This document shows, one piece after another, positions 8,941 to 17,070 of a stretch of 39,149 nucleotides of DNA. The notes below the pieces were generated by a model. It ran no database searches and had not been told where the DNA came from. It saw nothing but the letters and a program-made list of their open reading frames with translations. Each line of letters starts with the position of its first letter. The stretch's first letter is position 1. Source of the stretch: Larkinella sp. C7 (lineage in GTDB: Bacteria; Bacteroidota; Bacteroidia; Cytophagales; Spirosomataceae); assembly GCF_006149005.1 (NCBI RefSeq), contig NZ_VBSL01000028.1, forward strand, positions 1-39,149, given 5' to 3'. A program made the translations under genes and the position numbers.

Positions 8941-9620
8941 AGGGCCAGTTCAGGATAAAGTTCGGTAAACAGAAATTCGGCTACTTTAAAATTCAGTTCT
9001 ACGTCGATGTCCTGGGCTTCGATGTCCGCGATCTCGTACATGAAGGGGCGGTCACCGATGCGGTTATGCTTTTGAATCAGCGTCTCTTTTTTAAAGAGGT
9101 ACATGCAGGAGTTTTCCATGTAAATGGGCGGAAGGTCCTGCGTCCGGAGCAGAATGGCCGGGTTATGATTGACGGCTCTCGCCAACTGATCCCACAAACG
9201 GGTCTGTAGCCGGGTAACACCGAACAGCGTATCGTAAATGGGGTAGTTTTTCAGAAATTGCTGAATGCCTTTCTCTACGGTTTCGGCCGACAGCAATGGA
9301 TTGGTGCTGTGGGTTTGCAGGTAAAAATCGGCCGGAATCTGGTTGCAGGTGTTCAGCAGAACGTTGTTCATCGGAATGGCTCCGTCGCGCAGGTGTTCGG
9401 GCCGCTCCAGAACAGTGACGGTCGGATAAAATTCTTCGACCTGTTCGATCACCGTCGGACTGTCGGTGTCAATGACAACCTGCGTAATGGAGGGGCATTC
9501 CAGCAAGGTGTCTACGATGCGGTGAAACAGCGGCTTACCGGCAAAGTCCCGGTAGTTTTTGCCCGGCACGCGCTCGCTGGAATGGCGCATGGGGACGATA
9601 GCAGCAACAGAGTATTTCAT
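8937..9620 (-). CDS. Acylneuraminate-type cytidylyltransferase (CMP-sugar synthetase family)
   Basis: A 227-residue nucleotidyltransferase of the NeuA/KdsB type. The CTP-binding P-loop region reads IVPMRHSSERVPGKNYRDFA (9-28), with the RxxSxRxPGKN pattern diagnostic for the NeuA branch. FYLQTHSTNPLLS follows in the middle, and the C-terminal EAQDIDVELNFKVAEF carries the metal-binding aspartates. It should attach CMP to an acidic sugar or related acid such as a nonulosonate. No NeuB-type synthase is in the window, so the activated compound is undetermined. The start lies behind a TTAACGTTAACTAT leader. It is the first of the three-gene trio with the hydroxyacid dehydrogenase and SDR. Confidence 0.87.
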   Translation of the reverse strand: MKYSVAAIVPMRHSSERVPGKNYRDFAGKPLFHRIVDTLLECPSITQVVIDTDSPTVIEQVEEFYPTVTVLERPEHLRDGAIPMNNVLLNTCNQIPADFYLQTHSTNPLLSAETVEKGIQQFLKNYPIYDTLFGVTRLQTRLWDQLARAVNHNPAILLRTQDLPPIYMENSCMYLFKKETLIQKHNRIGDRPFMYEIADIEAQDIDVELNFKVAEFLFTELYPELAL

Positions 9621-9655
9621 ATAGTTAACGTTAAGTGTTTTGCAAGACGGCCTGG

Positions 9656-10600
9656 TTATTCGTAAGCGATTTGTTTCATGACTACCGGTTCCTGGCTCAC
9701 CAGTTTCTCTCGTCTGAAAACTTCATTCGGATAATAAAAGCGTTCCCGCAGGGTTCGGTCGAGTGTACCGACGAAACGGTATCCCTGATACGTTCCCCAG
9801 AATTGCAGGATGCGAAAAACCGGTATTTCTGCAATGTGTTGCCACAGAACGCGTTCCTGGGCTGCGGTTACGTAATCGCTGATCAGATTGGATACGGACA
9901 GGTAGGCAAAATCCCAGAGACCAAACTGCGCCATCGGTTTCAGTCGTTTGAACGCAATGGCCTCCCGATAATACCGGTTGAAGATCTTCCGGGGCGTTTC
10001 TTCGTGGACGTGGACAATGGTGGCATCGGCATCGTAGGCAATCCGGTAACCCCGTTGTAATATCTCGCTGGCCCAATGCAAATCTTCCAGTCCGGTCAGG
10101 GTTTCGTCGTAGGGCAACTCTTTCCAGAGCGAACGCCGAATGGCCGTATTGGCATTGTTACAGAATGGGATCTGCTGGTTGTAGTTGGAAACCGCCGGGA
10201 ACCATTTGGCAAACAATTGTTGCTCCGAATATTTGCTGAGTTGATTCCCGATCTGCCGCCCGTAGGTCAGGGCCACTTTCTGGTCCTCAAACGGCTTGAG
10301 CATTTGATCGATCCAATTCGTATAAACCGGGTAAACGTGCGCACTGGCAAACAACAGAATATCTCCCGAAGCCTGCTGGCAGCCGATGTTAAGTGCCCGG
10401 CCAAAGGAGAACTCCTCCGGGCGAATCCGTACAATTTTGGCTCCGTAGCTTTCGGCAATGCGGACGGTATTGTCCTTGGAACCCGAATCAACCAGAATCA
10501 CTTCCAGATCGGTACTGGTTTCCTGTTGTTTGATGCCGTTGAGCAACTTGCCTATATGAGCTTCTTCATTAAAGGCTCGTATGATGATACTACAAGTCAT
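9656..10600 (-). CDS. Family 2 glycosyltransferase
   Basis: A 314-residue GT2 enzyme. The N-terminus MTCSIIIRAFNEEAHIGKLL and VDSGSKDNTVRIAE (36-49) show the nucleotide-sugar fold. The usual DxD position is occupied by LLFASAHVYP near residue 91-100, a SAH variant known from a subset of GT2 rhamnosyl- and galactosyltransferases. A later LEDLHWA segment resembles the ED motif of the catalytic base region. It lacks membrane segments apart from a weak C-terminal amphipathic region. It follows the initiating sugar transferase by 41 bases and probably adds the second sugar of the repeat unit. Donor and acceptor are not predictable. Confidence 0.88.
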   Translation of the reverse strand: MTCSIIIRAFNEEAHIGKLLNGIKQQETSTDLEVILVDSGSKDNTVRIAESYGAKIVRIRPEEFSFGRALNIGCQQASGDILLFASAHVYPVYTNWIDQMLKPFEDQKVALTYGRQIGNQLSKYSEQQLFAKWFPAVSNYNQQIPFCNNANTAIRRSLWKELPYDETLTGLEDLHWASEILQRGYRIAYDADATIVHVHEETPRKIFNRYYREAIAFKRLKPMAQFGLWDFAYLSVSNLISDYVTAAQERVLWQHIAEIPVFRILQFWGTYQGYRFVGTLDRTLRERFYYPNEVFRREKLVSQEPVVMKQIAYE

Positions 10601-10641
10601 AAGATTCTACTTCTTACGGATTCTACTGGGTGCATCTATCG

Positions 10642-11298
10642 TTACCAGGCGTTTTTATCCCCTCTAACCATTCTTTCCACCGTCCACCAGCAAATCTTTA
10701 CGTCCAGGGGGAGTGAGGTATATTTGGTGTACCAGATGTCGTAGCGGACCCGGTGGCGCATCTGGTTTAACTCCGAGGTTTCACCCCGCAGTCCCTTCGA
10801 CTGAGCTAGGCCCGTTATGCCCGGTTTCACCGCGAACCGGTATTTGTATTCTGGTATGAGTGGCATATACTGGACATCGAGGGGAATAGGGTGGGGTCTA
10901 GGCCCAACAATACTCATGTGACCTGCCAGGACGTTGAGCACCTGGGGCAATTCGTCCAGATTGGTTTTACGCAGAACCCGGCCGATCCGGGTAATTCGCA
11001 TGTCATTGTGAGTAGCCTGCTTGAACGATGCATTTTTTTGGTACTTCATCGTCCGGAACTTTAGACATGGAAAGGGGCGGCCGTTTCTCCCCGAACGTAA
11101 CTGAACGAACAGAACCGGGCCTCGCGATTCCAGTCTGATTAACAGCCCTAGTAAGGGGATGAACCAGGATAGAATAAACACGGCAACCAAGAGGGATACG
11201 GTGATGTCGAAGGCCCGCTTGGCTACCGGCTGTGGCTTTCCCGCAGCCGTCTCACTGACGACATAGTACGAGGAGTCGGGTTGTAACAGGTTAATCAT
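10642..11298 (-). CDS. Initiating undecaprenyl-phosphate sugar phosphotransferase
   Basis: A 218-residue bacterial sugar transferase of the monotopic PglC/WcaJ catalytic-domain type. It has one N-terminal hydrophobic hairpin (about 30-50), then LKFRTMKYQK, KTNLDELPQVLNVL, HMSIVGPRPHP and VKPGITGLAQ, all signature blocks of the family. It transfers a sugar-1-phosphate to undecaprenyl phosphate, starting repeat-unit assembly. I chose the ATG at 11298 rather than a frame extension to 11346, because the leader just before it (TATTTACTCAAC, then AACGTTATGAT) is nearly the same as the leader before the wzc-like gene, and the extension adds no family sequence. A small inverted repeat lies between this gene and wzc. 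Confidence 0.9.
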   Translation of the reverse strand: MINLLQPDSSYYVVSETAAGKPQPVAKRAFDITVSLLVAVFILSWFIPLLGLLIRLESRGPVLFVQLRSGRNGRPFPCLKFRTMKYQKNASFKQATHNDMRITRIGRVLRKTNLDELPQVLNVLAGHMSIVGPRPHPIPLDVQYMPLIPEYKYRFAVKPGITGLAQSKGLRGETSELNQMRHRVRYDIWYTKYTSLPLDVKICWWTVERMVRGDKNAW

Positions 11299-11342
11299 AA
11301 CGTTCCAGGTTGAGTAAATACGAGGTACTAGGCAATGGGCTC

Positions 11343-11367
11343 CCAACCGGGAGTAAAAACCGGTTGG
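11343..11367 (-). other. Inverted repeat between wzc-like and sugar transferase genes
   Basis: CCAACCGG (11343-11350) and CCGGTTGG (11360-11367) form a perfect 8-bp stem with a 9-base loop in the 96-base gap. No T-tract follows on the transcribed strand, so it is more likely an RNA processing or stability hairpin, or a partial attenuator, than a full terminator. This is inference from sequence only. Confidence 0.4.
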
Positions 11368-11394
11368 AAATCCATCAAGTAGTTGGTAGTTGTA

Positions 11395-13755
11395 TTAGGC
11401 TGGTTTGTTGCCCGGAAGCAACCGCTTTAGAAAGGATTTTTTGGTATCAGTATCCTGTTCGTAATAACCACCGGCACCGTAGCCATAGCCATACCCGTAG
11501 CCATAACCATACCCGTAGCCAGTCCCTTCGTTGATCGAATTCAGAATCAGGCTTAACTTACGGAAGCGTTGTTCCTTGTACATGACATCCACCATCTTCA
11601 TGTGCTGCTTGGGCGTTACATCATGACGAACGACGTACATGGTGGCATCCGTTTTGTCGGCCAGAATCTGCGCATCCGTAACCAGGCCAATTGGTGGGGA
11701 ATCCACGATGATGTACTGGAAGCGCTCGCGCAATTGGTGAAACAGGTCATCCACTTTGTCACTCACCAGAAGCTCCGCCGGGTTGGGCGGTATGGGGCCG
11801 CTGGTCAGAATGAAGTAGTTTGCCATGCCCGGAACGGGTTGCAGAATTTCATCCAGCGTTACCTGACCCACCAGGAAGTTGCTAATCCCAACGGTGTTGG
11901 GCATGTCCAGCATGGAGTGCAGTTTCGGACGGCGTAAGTCCATTTCCAGAATAACCGTCGGTCGGTCGATGAGGGCCAGACTCGCTCCGAGGTTGAGCGA
12001 AATGAATGATTTTCCTTCCCCACTGATGCTGGACGTAAACAGGATGGCGAGGCTTTCGTTGTTGGATCGCAGGAATTGCAAATTGGTTCGCAGCGCCCGG
12101 ATTTGTTCCGCCACAATAGAACGGCTGCTGGACGTAACCACCAATGGGAATTTATGTTTGGCATAGGAGATTTCACCGACAATCGGCGTACTCGTCAGTT
12201 CTTCTATATCTGTACGCTTGCCAATCCGGTTATTCAGCATGTCGCGGGTGGCGAAAGCACCCACCGGGATCAATAAACCCAACGCTCCGAACAACAAAAA
12301 GACGAGGGGTTTCTTGGGTTTAATTGGCTTACTGCCACTCCGGGCGATGTCGATAGTCCGGCTATCGGCAATGGCCGATGCATAGGATAGTGCGGTTTCT
12401 TCGCGTTTGGCCAGCAAATAGGTATACAGGTTATTTTTGATGGCCTGTTGGCGGGTGATGTCGAGCAGCGCCCGTTCTTTGCGGGGCACCGACCGGATCA
12501 TGGATTCAAACTTGCGATTGTGAGCCATCAACTTCTGACGGGTGCCCGTCATGATGCTTTTCATCGTCTGAATGTTATCAGAGATGTTCGACTTGGTATT
12601 TCGAATTTGCTCATCCAGTGAACGCAGGATCGGGTTATTTTCCGAGGTGGTTTTTACCAGCGTTTCGCGTTGCAACTCCAGTTCCGATATTTTTGAAATC
12701 AGACCCAGTAAGGTCGGATCGCTTAGGCCGAGAGTCGAAGGCGCAGAGCCCCTTTCGCCCGTTTTGCTGCGAACGTATTTCTCGACATCTTCCAGCGCAC
12801 CCAACTGGATGTTGACCTGGCTCAATTGGGCGTCGTTCTGTTGTACATTCTGCAGGAAGATCTGCGATTCCGTGCTGATGTCCGTAATACCCTGCGCTGA
12901 TTTGTAGCTTTCTACATCTTTTTCCACCGTTGCCAGTTCACCGGAGATGAGTTTGAGCCGTTCTTCGATAAATTCCAGCGTGTTGGCCGCTTCTAAGTTT
13001 TTATCTTTCAGGGCGGCATCATTGTATTCTTCAACAATTTTGTCGAGGATATTACGCCCTTTTTCCGGAACGGCTGTTTCCAGGCTCAGAAGCAGAACCG
13101 TCGATTGTTTGCTAGTAGCTTCCACTTTCAGGTCTTCCACAAAGTTCTGAATGACTTCCTGTTTGGGAGCGACGTGAACGATAACGGGTATTGTATCTGA
13201 TACGGAAGCGGTTTTTGGAAAAATCCGAATCCGACCAAATTCCGTGTTCAGGCTTTGATTGACCGGGTATTTCTTTTCACCGATCTTGACAGTTGAGGGA
13301 TTTACGAATGAAACCGTTATGGCTTCTTCATAAATCAGTGGGGCTGGCCGCTCAACCATCAGACGGAACGGAGAGTCTTTGTAAATCTCCCGCTCGCCAA
13401 CCGGCGTATCGTGGAAATAGGAGACATCCAGCGCCAGCGCGTCGTTCACCTTTTCCATGATCGTGTAAGACTTCAGAATTTCGATCTCATTCTCGACCAC
13501 CTTTGAATCCGTGAAGAGATCCATCTCTTTCATGATGTTGTCGGCCGACATTCCTTTCTTCTCGTCCTTGATCAAAATACTGCTTTGTACTTTGTAGATC
13601 GGAACCTGGTATTGCAGGTACGCATACCCGATGGCCAGCGCCACGACGAGCGAGAGCAAAAACCATTTCCAGTTTTTCAGATACCGGAAGATGATCAGCC
13701 GAAGGTCAGGTTCTTTTTCCTCCTGCTGGTGGTAAACATACGGAGTTGTGATCAT
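11395..13755 (-). CDS. Wzc-like polysaccharide co-polymerase / tyrosine autokinase (BY-kinase)
   Basis: A 786-residue inner-membrane protein with the full Wzc layout. TM1 is at about 29-47, a Wzz-like periplasmic domain with coiled-coil segments lies between about 230 and 430, TM2 is at about 485-505, and a cytoplasmic BY-kinase follows. Kinase motifs are Walker A TSSISGEGKSF (about 572-582), Walker A' ILEMDLRRPKLH (near 600) and Walker B YIIVDSPPIG (near 683). It regulates chain length and export together with the Wza-like protein by cyclic autophosphorylation on a C-terminal tyrosine cluster. That cluster is unusual here: a strict Gly-Tyr alternation at 746-760 followed by GGYY. It follows wza by 75 bases. 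A second Wzc paralogue is at 33951-36287. Confidence 0.93.
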   Translation of the reverse strand: MITTPYVYHQQEEKEPDLRLIIFRYLKNWKWFLLSLVVALAIGYAYLQYQVPIYKVQSSILIKDEKKGMSADNIMKEMDLFTDSKVVENEIEILKSYTIMEKVNDALALDVSYFHDTPVGEREIYKDSPFRLMVERPAPLIYEEAITVSFVNPSTVKIGEKKYPVNQSLNTEFGRIRIFPKTASVSDTIPVIVHVAPKQEVIQNFVEDLKVEATSKQSTVLLLSLETAVPEKGRNILDKIVEEYNDAALKDKNLEAANTLEFIEERLKLISGELATVEKDVESYKSAQGITDISTESQIFLQNVQQNDAQLSQVNIQLGALEDVEKYVRSKTGERGSAPSTLGLSDPTLLGLISKISELELQRETLVKTTSENNPILRSLDEQIRNTKSNISDNIQTMKSIMTGTRQKLMAHNRKFESMIRSVPRKERALLDITRQQAIKNNLYTYLLAKREETALSYASAIADSRTIDIARSGSKPIKPKKPLVFLLFGALGLLIPVGAFATRDMLNNRIGKRTDIEELTSTPIVGEISYAKHKFPLVVTSSSRSIVAEQIRALRTNLQFLRSNNESLAILFTSSISGEGKSFISLNLGASLALIDRPTVILEMDLRRPKLHSMLDMPNTVGISNFLVGQVTLDEILQPVPGMANYFILTSGPIPPNPAELLVSDKVDDLFHQLRERFQYIIVDSPPIGLVTDAQILADKTDATMYVVRHDVTPKQHMKMVDVMYKEQRFRKLSLILNSINEGTGYGYGYGYGYGYGYGAGGYYEQDTDTKKSFLKRLLPGNKPA
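11476..11520 (-). repeat. In-frame GGNTAY hexanucleotide repeat encoding (Gly-Tyr)n in the Wzc tail
   Basis: Read on the minus strand, 45 bases contain seven consecutive Gly-Tyr codon pairs (GGN TAY) plus one further Gly codon. They form the tyrosine cluster of the Wzc-like kinase, residues 746-760. The codons alternate among GGC/GGG/GGT and TAC/TAT, so the repeat is imperfect at DNA level but strict at protein level. A hexameric in-frame repeat could change copy number without a frameshift. Confidence 0.85.
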
Positions 13756-13830
13756 AACGTTGTTGAGTAAATAGGTATTATCGTTTGGCAGTTGACCCCA
13801 GTGGGGCTGGTTGCTCTGGGTATGCGTTAC

Positions 13831-14616
13831 TTACCGGCGGATGATCACTGCGATCAGGGATAGCGCGCCGATGATGGATGGCAGAATGGTGTAAAAGCGA
13901 TCGGCATAGGCCAGACGGGCTTTCCCCGGTTCTACGTAAATGACATCGTTGGGATGCAGATAATAAAAGGGTGACTTGAACAGATCACGTTGATTCATAT
14001 TGACCCGGCCAAATTCCCGTTTCCCGTTCGTCTCCCGAATCACCATGACATTGTCCCGGCGGCCGTAGATGGTAATATCACCGGCGAGGCTCAAGGCTTC
14101 CGTCAGGGTCATTTGCTCATTCGGAACGCTGAACATCGACGGTCGGGTTACTTCACCCAGCACTGATACTTTAAAATTCAGAAACCGGACGGCCACCGTG
14201 GGTTCTTTGAGGTAATTCTTCAGCTTCTCCTGAATCAATTCCTGCGCACCGGCGGAGGTGAGTCCCAGGACTTTTATTTTTCCCACCAGCGGCAGTTGCA
14301 CCTGTCCCTGCGTGTCGACCAGATAGCCCACCACCGCCGTGACCGGCACCTGCCCGTTCACCGTTTGAAAAGTGGGTACCCGCTCGGCTGCAGCATACGG
14401 ATTGAAAAAACTGCTGGCTTCCGGGTTCAGGCTGTTGACATTGATGCCTAATAAATCATTGGGTTGAATGGTGGGGATATATTTGTTGGTGATTTCTTCA
14501 GCCACGGCCGTGCTGTCAGCTACCGGGCTTTGAAAATAGGTGATCTGTTTTTGTGAGATGCAGGACGAGAAAGCAATGATCATGAAACAGAGTGCCAGAG
14601 AATTCCAATTCTTCAT
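13831..14616 (-). CDS. Wza-like polysaccharide export outer-membrane lipoprotein
   Basis: A 261-residue lipoprotein and the first gene of the operon. The signal peptide ends at a lipobox-like FSSC with Cys19 as lipidation site. The polysaccharide export domain follows (IQPNDLLGINVNSLNPEA, then YLVDTQGQVQLPLVGKIKV), then an SLBB-type beta-grasp region (FKVSVLGEVTRPSMFSVPN, about 145-165) with DVIYVEPGKARLA, and a C-terminal hydrophobic helix ending in RR. That helix may form the outer-membrane pore segment, as in Wza. It is shorter than E. coli Wza (about 380 residues), as is common in Bacteroidota. It should form the outer-membrane exit for polymer handled by the downstream Wzc-like kinase. 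Confidence 0.9.
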   Translation of the reverse strand: MKNWNSLALCFMIIAFSSCISQKQITYFQSPVADSTAVAEEITNKYIPTIQPNDLLGINVNSLNPEASSFFNPYAAAERVPTFQTVNGQVPVTAVVGYLVDTQGQVQLPLVGKIKVLGLTSAGAQELIQEKLKNYLKEPTVAVRFLNFKVSVLGEVTRPSMFSVPNEQMTLTEALSLAGDITIYGRRDNVMVIRETNGKREFGRVNMNQRDLFKSPFYYLHPNDVIYVEPGKARLAYADRFYTILPSIIGALSLIAVIIRR

Positions 14617-15015
14617 ACGTTGTGATTTTCGATCAATAAATTAAGTACTTACTGTATTTGTCGAGTTGTCCGACAGAAAAGACCCCAAACCGATACTCAA
14701 TGGCTGCCAAATACCCCGCTATAGCTTGCTTTGTGCAGAAAACCAGGGAGAACCGCAGAAATAATTTCGCATATTTTTCACCTCTTTATCCATAAAATAC
14801 CTACCGTATCCTAAATTTTTGAAGGATGAATTTAGGAAATGCAAAAATATTTTCTCATTTTTCGACATCGAATTAGTTATCAGACTTCCTGATGGTTTTT
14901 TACCAGGTCATTGGTCGTACGATTACGCTCCGATATTTTTTGAAACATGAATTTATTTTTGCAGTTACTTAGTTAAATCAACCTGTTTTAATCTCTATCT
15001 CTTGTTCCTATTGCC
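14617..15015. promoter_or_regulatory. Upstream region of the polysaccharide operon with a candidate promoter
   Basis: About 400 bases separate the operon from a divergent transposase remnant. On the minus strand TATTTTTG (14849-14842) matches the Bacteroidota -7 consensus TAnnTTTG. A weak TTCG (consensus TTTG) lies 19 bases further upstream. This would give a leader of roughly 220 bases before wza. On the plus strand another TATTTTTG (14954-14961) precedes the transposase remnant but lacks a correctly spaced -33. No ORF or clear riboswitch was recognised. Confidence 0.4.
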
Positions 15016-15339
15016 ATGCGTAAGTATGAATTGACCGACTCACAGTGGGAGAAATTAAAGGACATGATGCCCTCCAACAATCGTCCCGGACGTCCGTGGC
15101 GGTCTCATCGCCAATCCATTAATGGGATCCTTTGGATTTTGAATTCCGGTGCGCCCTGGCGCGATCTGCCCGAACGATACGGCTCCTGGAAAACCATCTA
15201 TGATCGCTTTCGTCGCTGGCAGCGTGACGGGACGCTCGCAAAGATTCTGACTCTTTTGCAATTGAGCTTTCCCGCTATTACTGCCGCAGAGAGTTATACG
15301 CCGATTACCTCGGAACAGAACCTTTCAACCGTTAGTTAG
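15016..15339 (+). pseudogene. IS5-family transposase remnant (N-terminal part only)
   Basis: The first 85 or so residues are clear IS5/IS427-type transposase N-terminus: YELTDSQWEKLKDMMP, GRPWRSHRQSINGILWILNS, GAPWRDLPERYGSWKTIYDR and FRRWQRDGTLAKIL. The remaining 20 residues do not look like transposase, and no DDE domain follows in any plus-strand frame, so the element is truncated. No terminal inverted repeats were identified. It sits directly upstream of, and divergent from, the polysaccharide operon, a usual site for insertion and rearrangement. It may still be translated, but catalysis is impossible without the DDE domain. Confidence 0.75.
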
Positions 15340-15838
15340 TCAGGCACATCGTGCCTGCTCACCAATCATGTCGAAGGTTACCGTACTTCTCTAAAGACGG
15401 AAACAAACAGTGATTTTTGAGTATTTCAACAGCCGTTGAAATAGAGGTATGATTGACAGAGAGTAGTAACTTCAGGGTATGAAGTCGGCAATTGATTTAC
15501 TGGGTACTCAGGAGGCAGACTAAAACCTCTTTATGAATTATTCGGTATTTCTACCCTGTGCAAAAGAGAATTATCAGTCACAATTCTGAGCCATTCTCGA
15601 CGCTTGTCTTTAACGAACAATTATTCAAATATAATGAGAATTGTTATAAAGCAAGAGTTTTACACGTAAAATAAATGTTAAATAGGATTTTTATTATTTA
15701 ACCACTATATAATTAAAGAATTGCTGGTCTGGAATACGGTTAATTAGCAGACAAACAAATCGATAATTTTGTAGTTAAATGGTTACAAAATTTGTGCCAG
15801 CATTATTTTAGTCTAGTGAATTGTTAGGATAGTTCAAT
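15340..15838. other. Gene-free AT-rich region after the IS remnant
   Basis: About 500 bases without a credible ORF on either strand. It begins with a perfect hairpin directly after the remnant's stop codon: CAGGCAC (15341-15347), loop ATC, GTGCCTG (15351-15357). The rest is AT-rich and shows no recognisable gene, repeat family or IS end. It probably holds decayed insertion-sequence DNA (inference). Confidence 0.4.
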
Positions 15839-15880
15839 AAAAAAGTCGGATCTGAACAGATGTCCGCAGATCCGACTTTT
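15839..15880 (-). terminator. Rho-independent terminator of the acyltransferase-like gene
   Basis: AAAAGTCGGATCTG (15841-15854) and CAGATCCGACTTTT (15867-15880) form a perfect 14-bp stem with a 12-base loop. Read on the minus strand, it ends in a run of T, 45 bases after the stop codon at 15925. The symmetric A/T flanks would let it act in both directions. Confidence 0.88.
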
Positions 15881-15924
15881 ACGATTGAAAACAAGAAAAG
15901 ACTAAACTAGTATTGTACGGGTAC

Positions 15925-17058
15925 TCAGGCAATAATTTGCTTGGAAAGCAAGTCGAGATACATGTCCGTGCCCAGCACTTCTTCAGGAGTCTCGATGGTG
16001 CCAACCTGAAGCAAAAAGTCACGGAGATCAGTTGAAATTTCGTAAGTGACGTACAACCGGCGGTCAAACAGGATGGGTGAGTCTTCCAAGTCGCAGATAG
16101 AATACCGCTCCTGATTGAAGGCGACCCGCTTTTTGGGTCGCGGCCTGGGTGGTTGATACGAATCGGCCTGTTGTTCCAATTCGTGCTGATCGAGGAATTT
16201 ATGAATGTAATTCCATCCTTCCCACTGTTCCGGATACCTGGTCAAGTACTGCCAGAAAGAATCGTAGAGGTGTTGAAGGCTCAATCGACAGTACGTTTCG
16301 CGGTCACAATCAGCTTCCGGAACAATAGGATCGAGAAATGATAATACGTTGTTCAGATTTTTTTCCCGGTAACTGATCACGGGAACAATGGGCGTCTTGG
16401 TCACATAAGACAGGAATCCGACCCCTTTGCGGGCCCACACATTTTTGGCTCCAAAGCGCACCTGAACTTCTTTATCTTCCTGACGGTTCAGCCCAGTCGT
16501 ACTGGTAACGCCGTCGATAAAGATGACCAGGGAGGTTCCAGCCCGCAATTCACGGATGACCTGCAGCGTCGATGACGTCTGCTCAGCGTCCAGAATTTGA
16601 AACGAGTTGGTTAAGTTGTGCTTTTTCTGAAGACCTTTGATGGTGGCCCAGATGTCTTTACCCTGTTCCTGATAAGTGCCCCTGCTGACCAGGAGGGCCA
16701 CATCAATGCCGTTTCGATACAAATACGTGGTCAGCAGGCGGTAAGAACCCAGGTGGAAAGTGCAGTAAATATTCGGGTGTTGGCTGTTTACCAGTTTCCG
16801 AATCGGCCCTTTCGTTTGAACCAGGTCATTGGCGGTCAAAAATTGCTGATCGAAGGTGGTGTAAACCTGTTGAAGTAACAATTTCTGAAAAAGGTCTTCG
16901 TGCTTTTCTATCGGAATCTCAGGCAGAATGTTCTGGACACTGGCCGAGAACGTAGTAAATTTGAAGAGATACCCTTTTTCTTTCCGGAGATCCAGGGATT
17001 CGAACTGTTGGCGACAACGATCCAATTCCCGCTGATATTGATGCACGAAGTTGCTCAT
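15925..17058 (-). CDS. LpxL/HtrB-fold acyltransferase-like protein with extra C-terminal domain; possible peptide-modifying enzyme
   Basis: A 377-residue protein whose middle (about 95-290) matches the lipid A/lysophospholipid acyltransferase fold. Visible blocks are CTFHLGSYRLL (99-109), LVIFIDGVTSTTG (177-189), VRFGAKNVWARKGVGFLSYV (200-219), KTPIVPVISYRE and a late YPEQWEGWNYIHKF (275-288). The usual HX4(D/E) catalytic motif reads H102...R107, so the acidic partner is replaced by arginine. There is no N-terminal membrane anchor, unlike LpxL. Residues 310-377 form a separate small domain (RYSICDLEDSPILFD, then a helical end) that resembles, at low confidence, PqqD-like peptide-binding domains. 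It starts 12 bases after a 67-codon peptide gene, so it may acylate or otherwise act on that peptide (inference). Confidence 0.7.
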   Translation of the reverse strand: MSNFVHQYQRELDRCRQQFESLDLRKEKGYLFKFTTFSASVQNILPEIPIEKHEDLFQKLLLQQVYTTFDQQFLTANDLVQTKGPIRKLVNSQHPNIYCTFHLGSYRLLTTYLYRNGIDVALLVSRGTYQEQGKDIWATIKGLQKKHNLTNSFQILDAEQTSSTLQVIRELRAGTSLVIFIDGVTSTTGLNRQEDKEVQVRFGAKNVWARKGVGFLSYVTKTPIVPVISYREKNLNNVLSFLDPIVPEADCDRETYCRLSLQHLYDSFWQYLTRYPEQWEGWNYIHKFLDQHELEQQADSYQPPRPRPKKRVAFNQERYSICDLEDSPILFDRRLYVTYEISTDLRDFLLQVGTIETPEEVLGTDMYLDLLSKQIIA

Positions 17059-17070
17059 GATAAAGTAAGA

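Noticed and set aside
11310-11534. Plus-strand ORF with a Ser-His-Thr-Arg repeat tail
   Set aside because: It is the antisense reading of the Gly-Tyr repeat in the Wzc tail.
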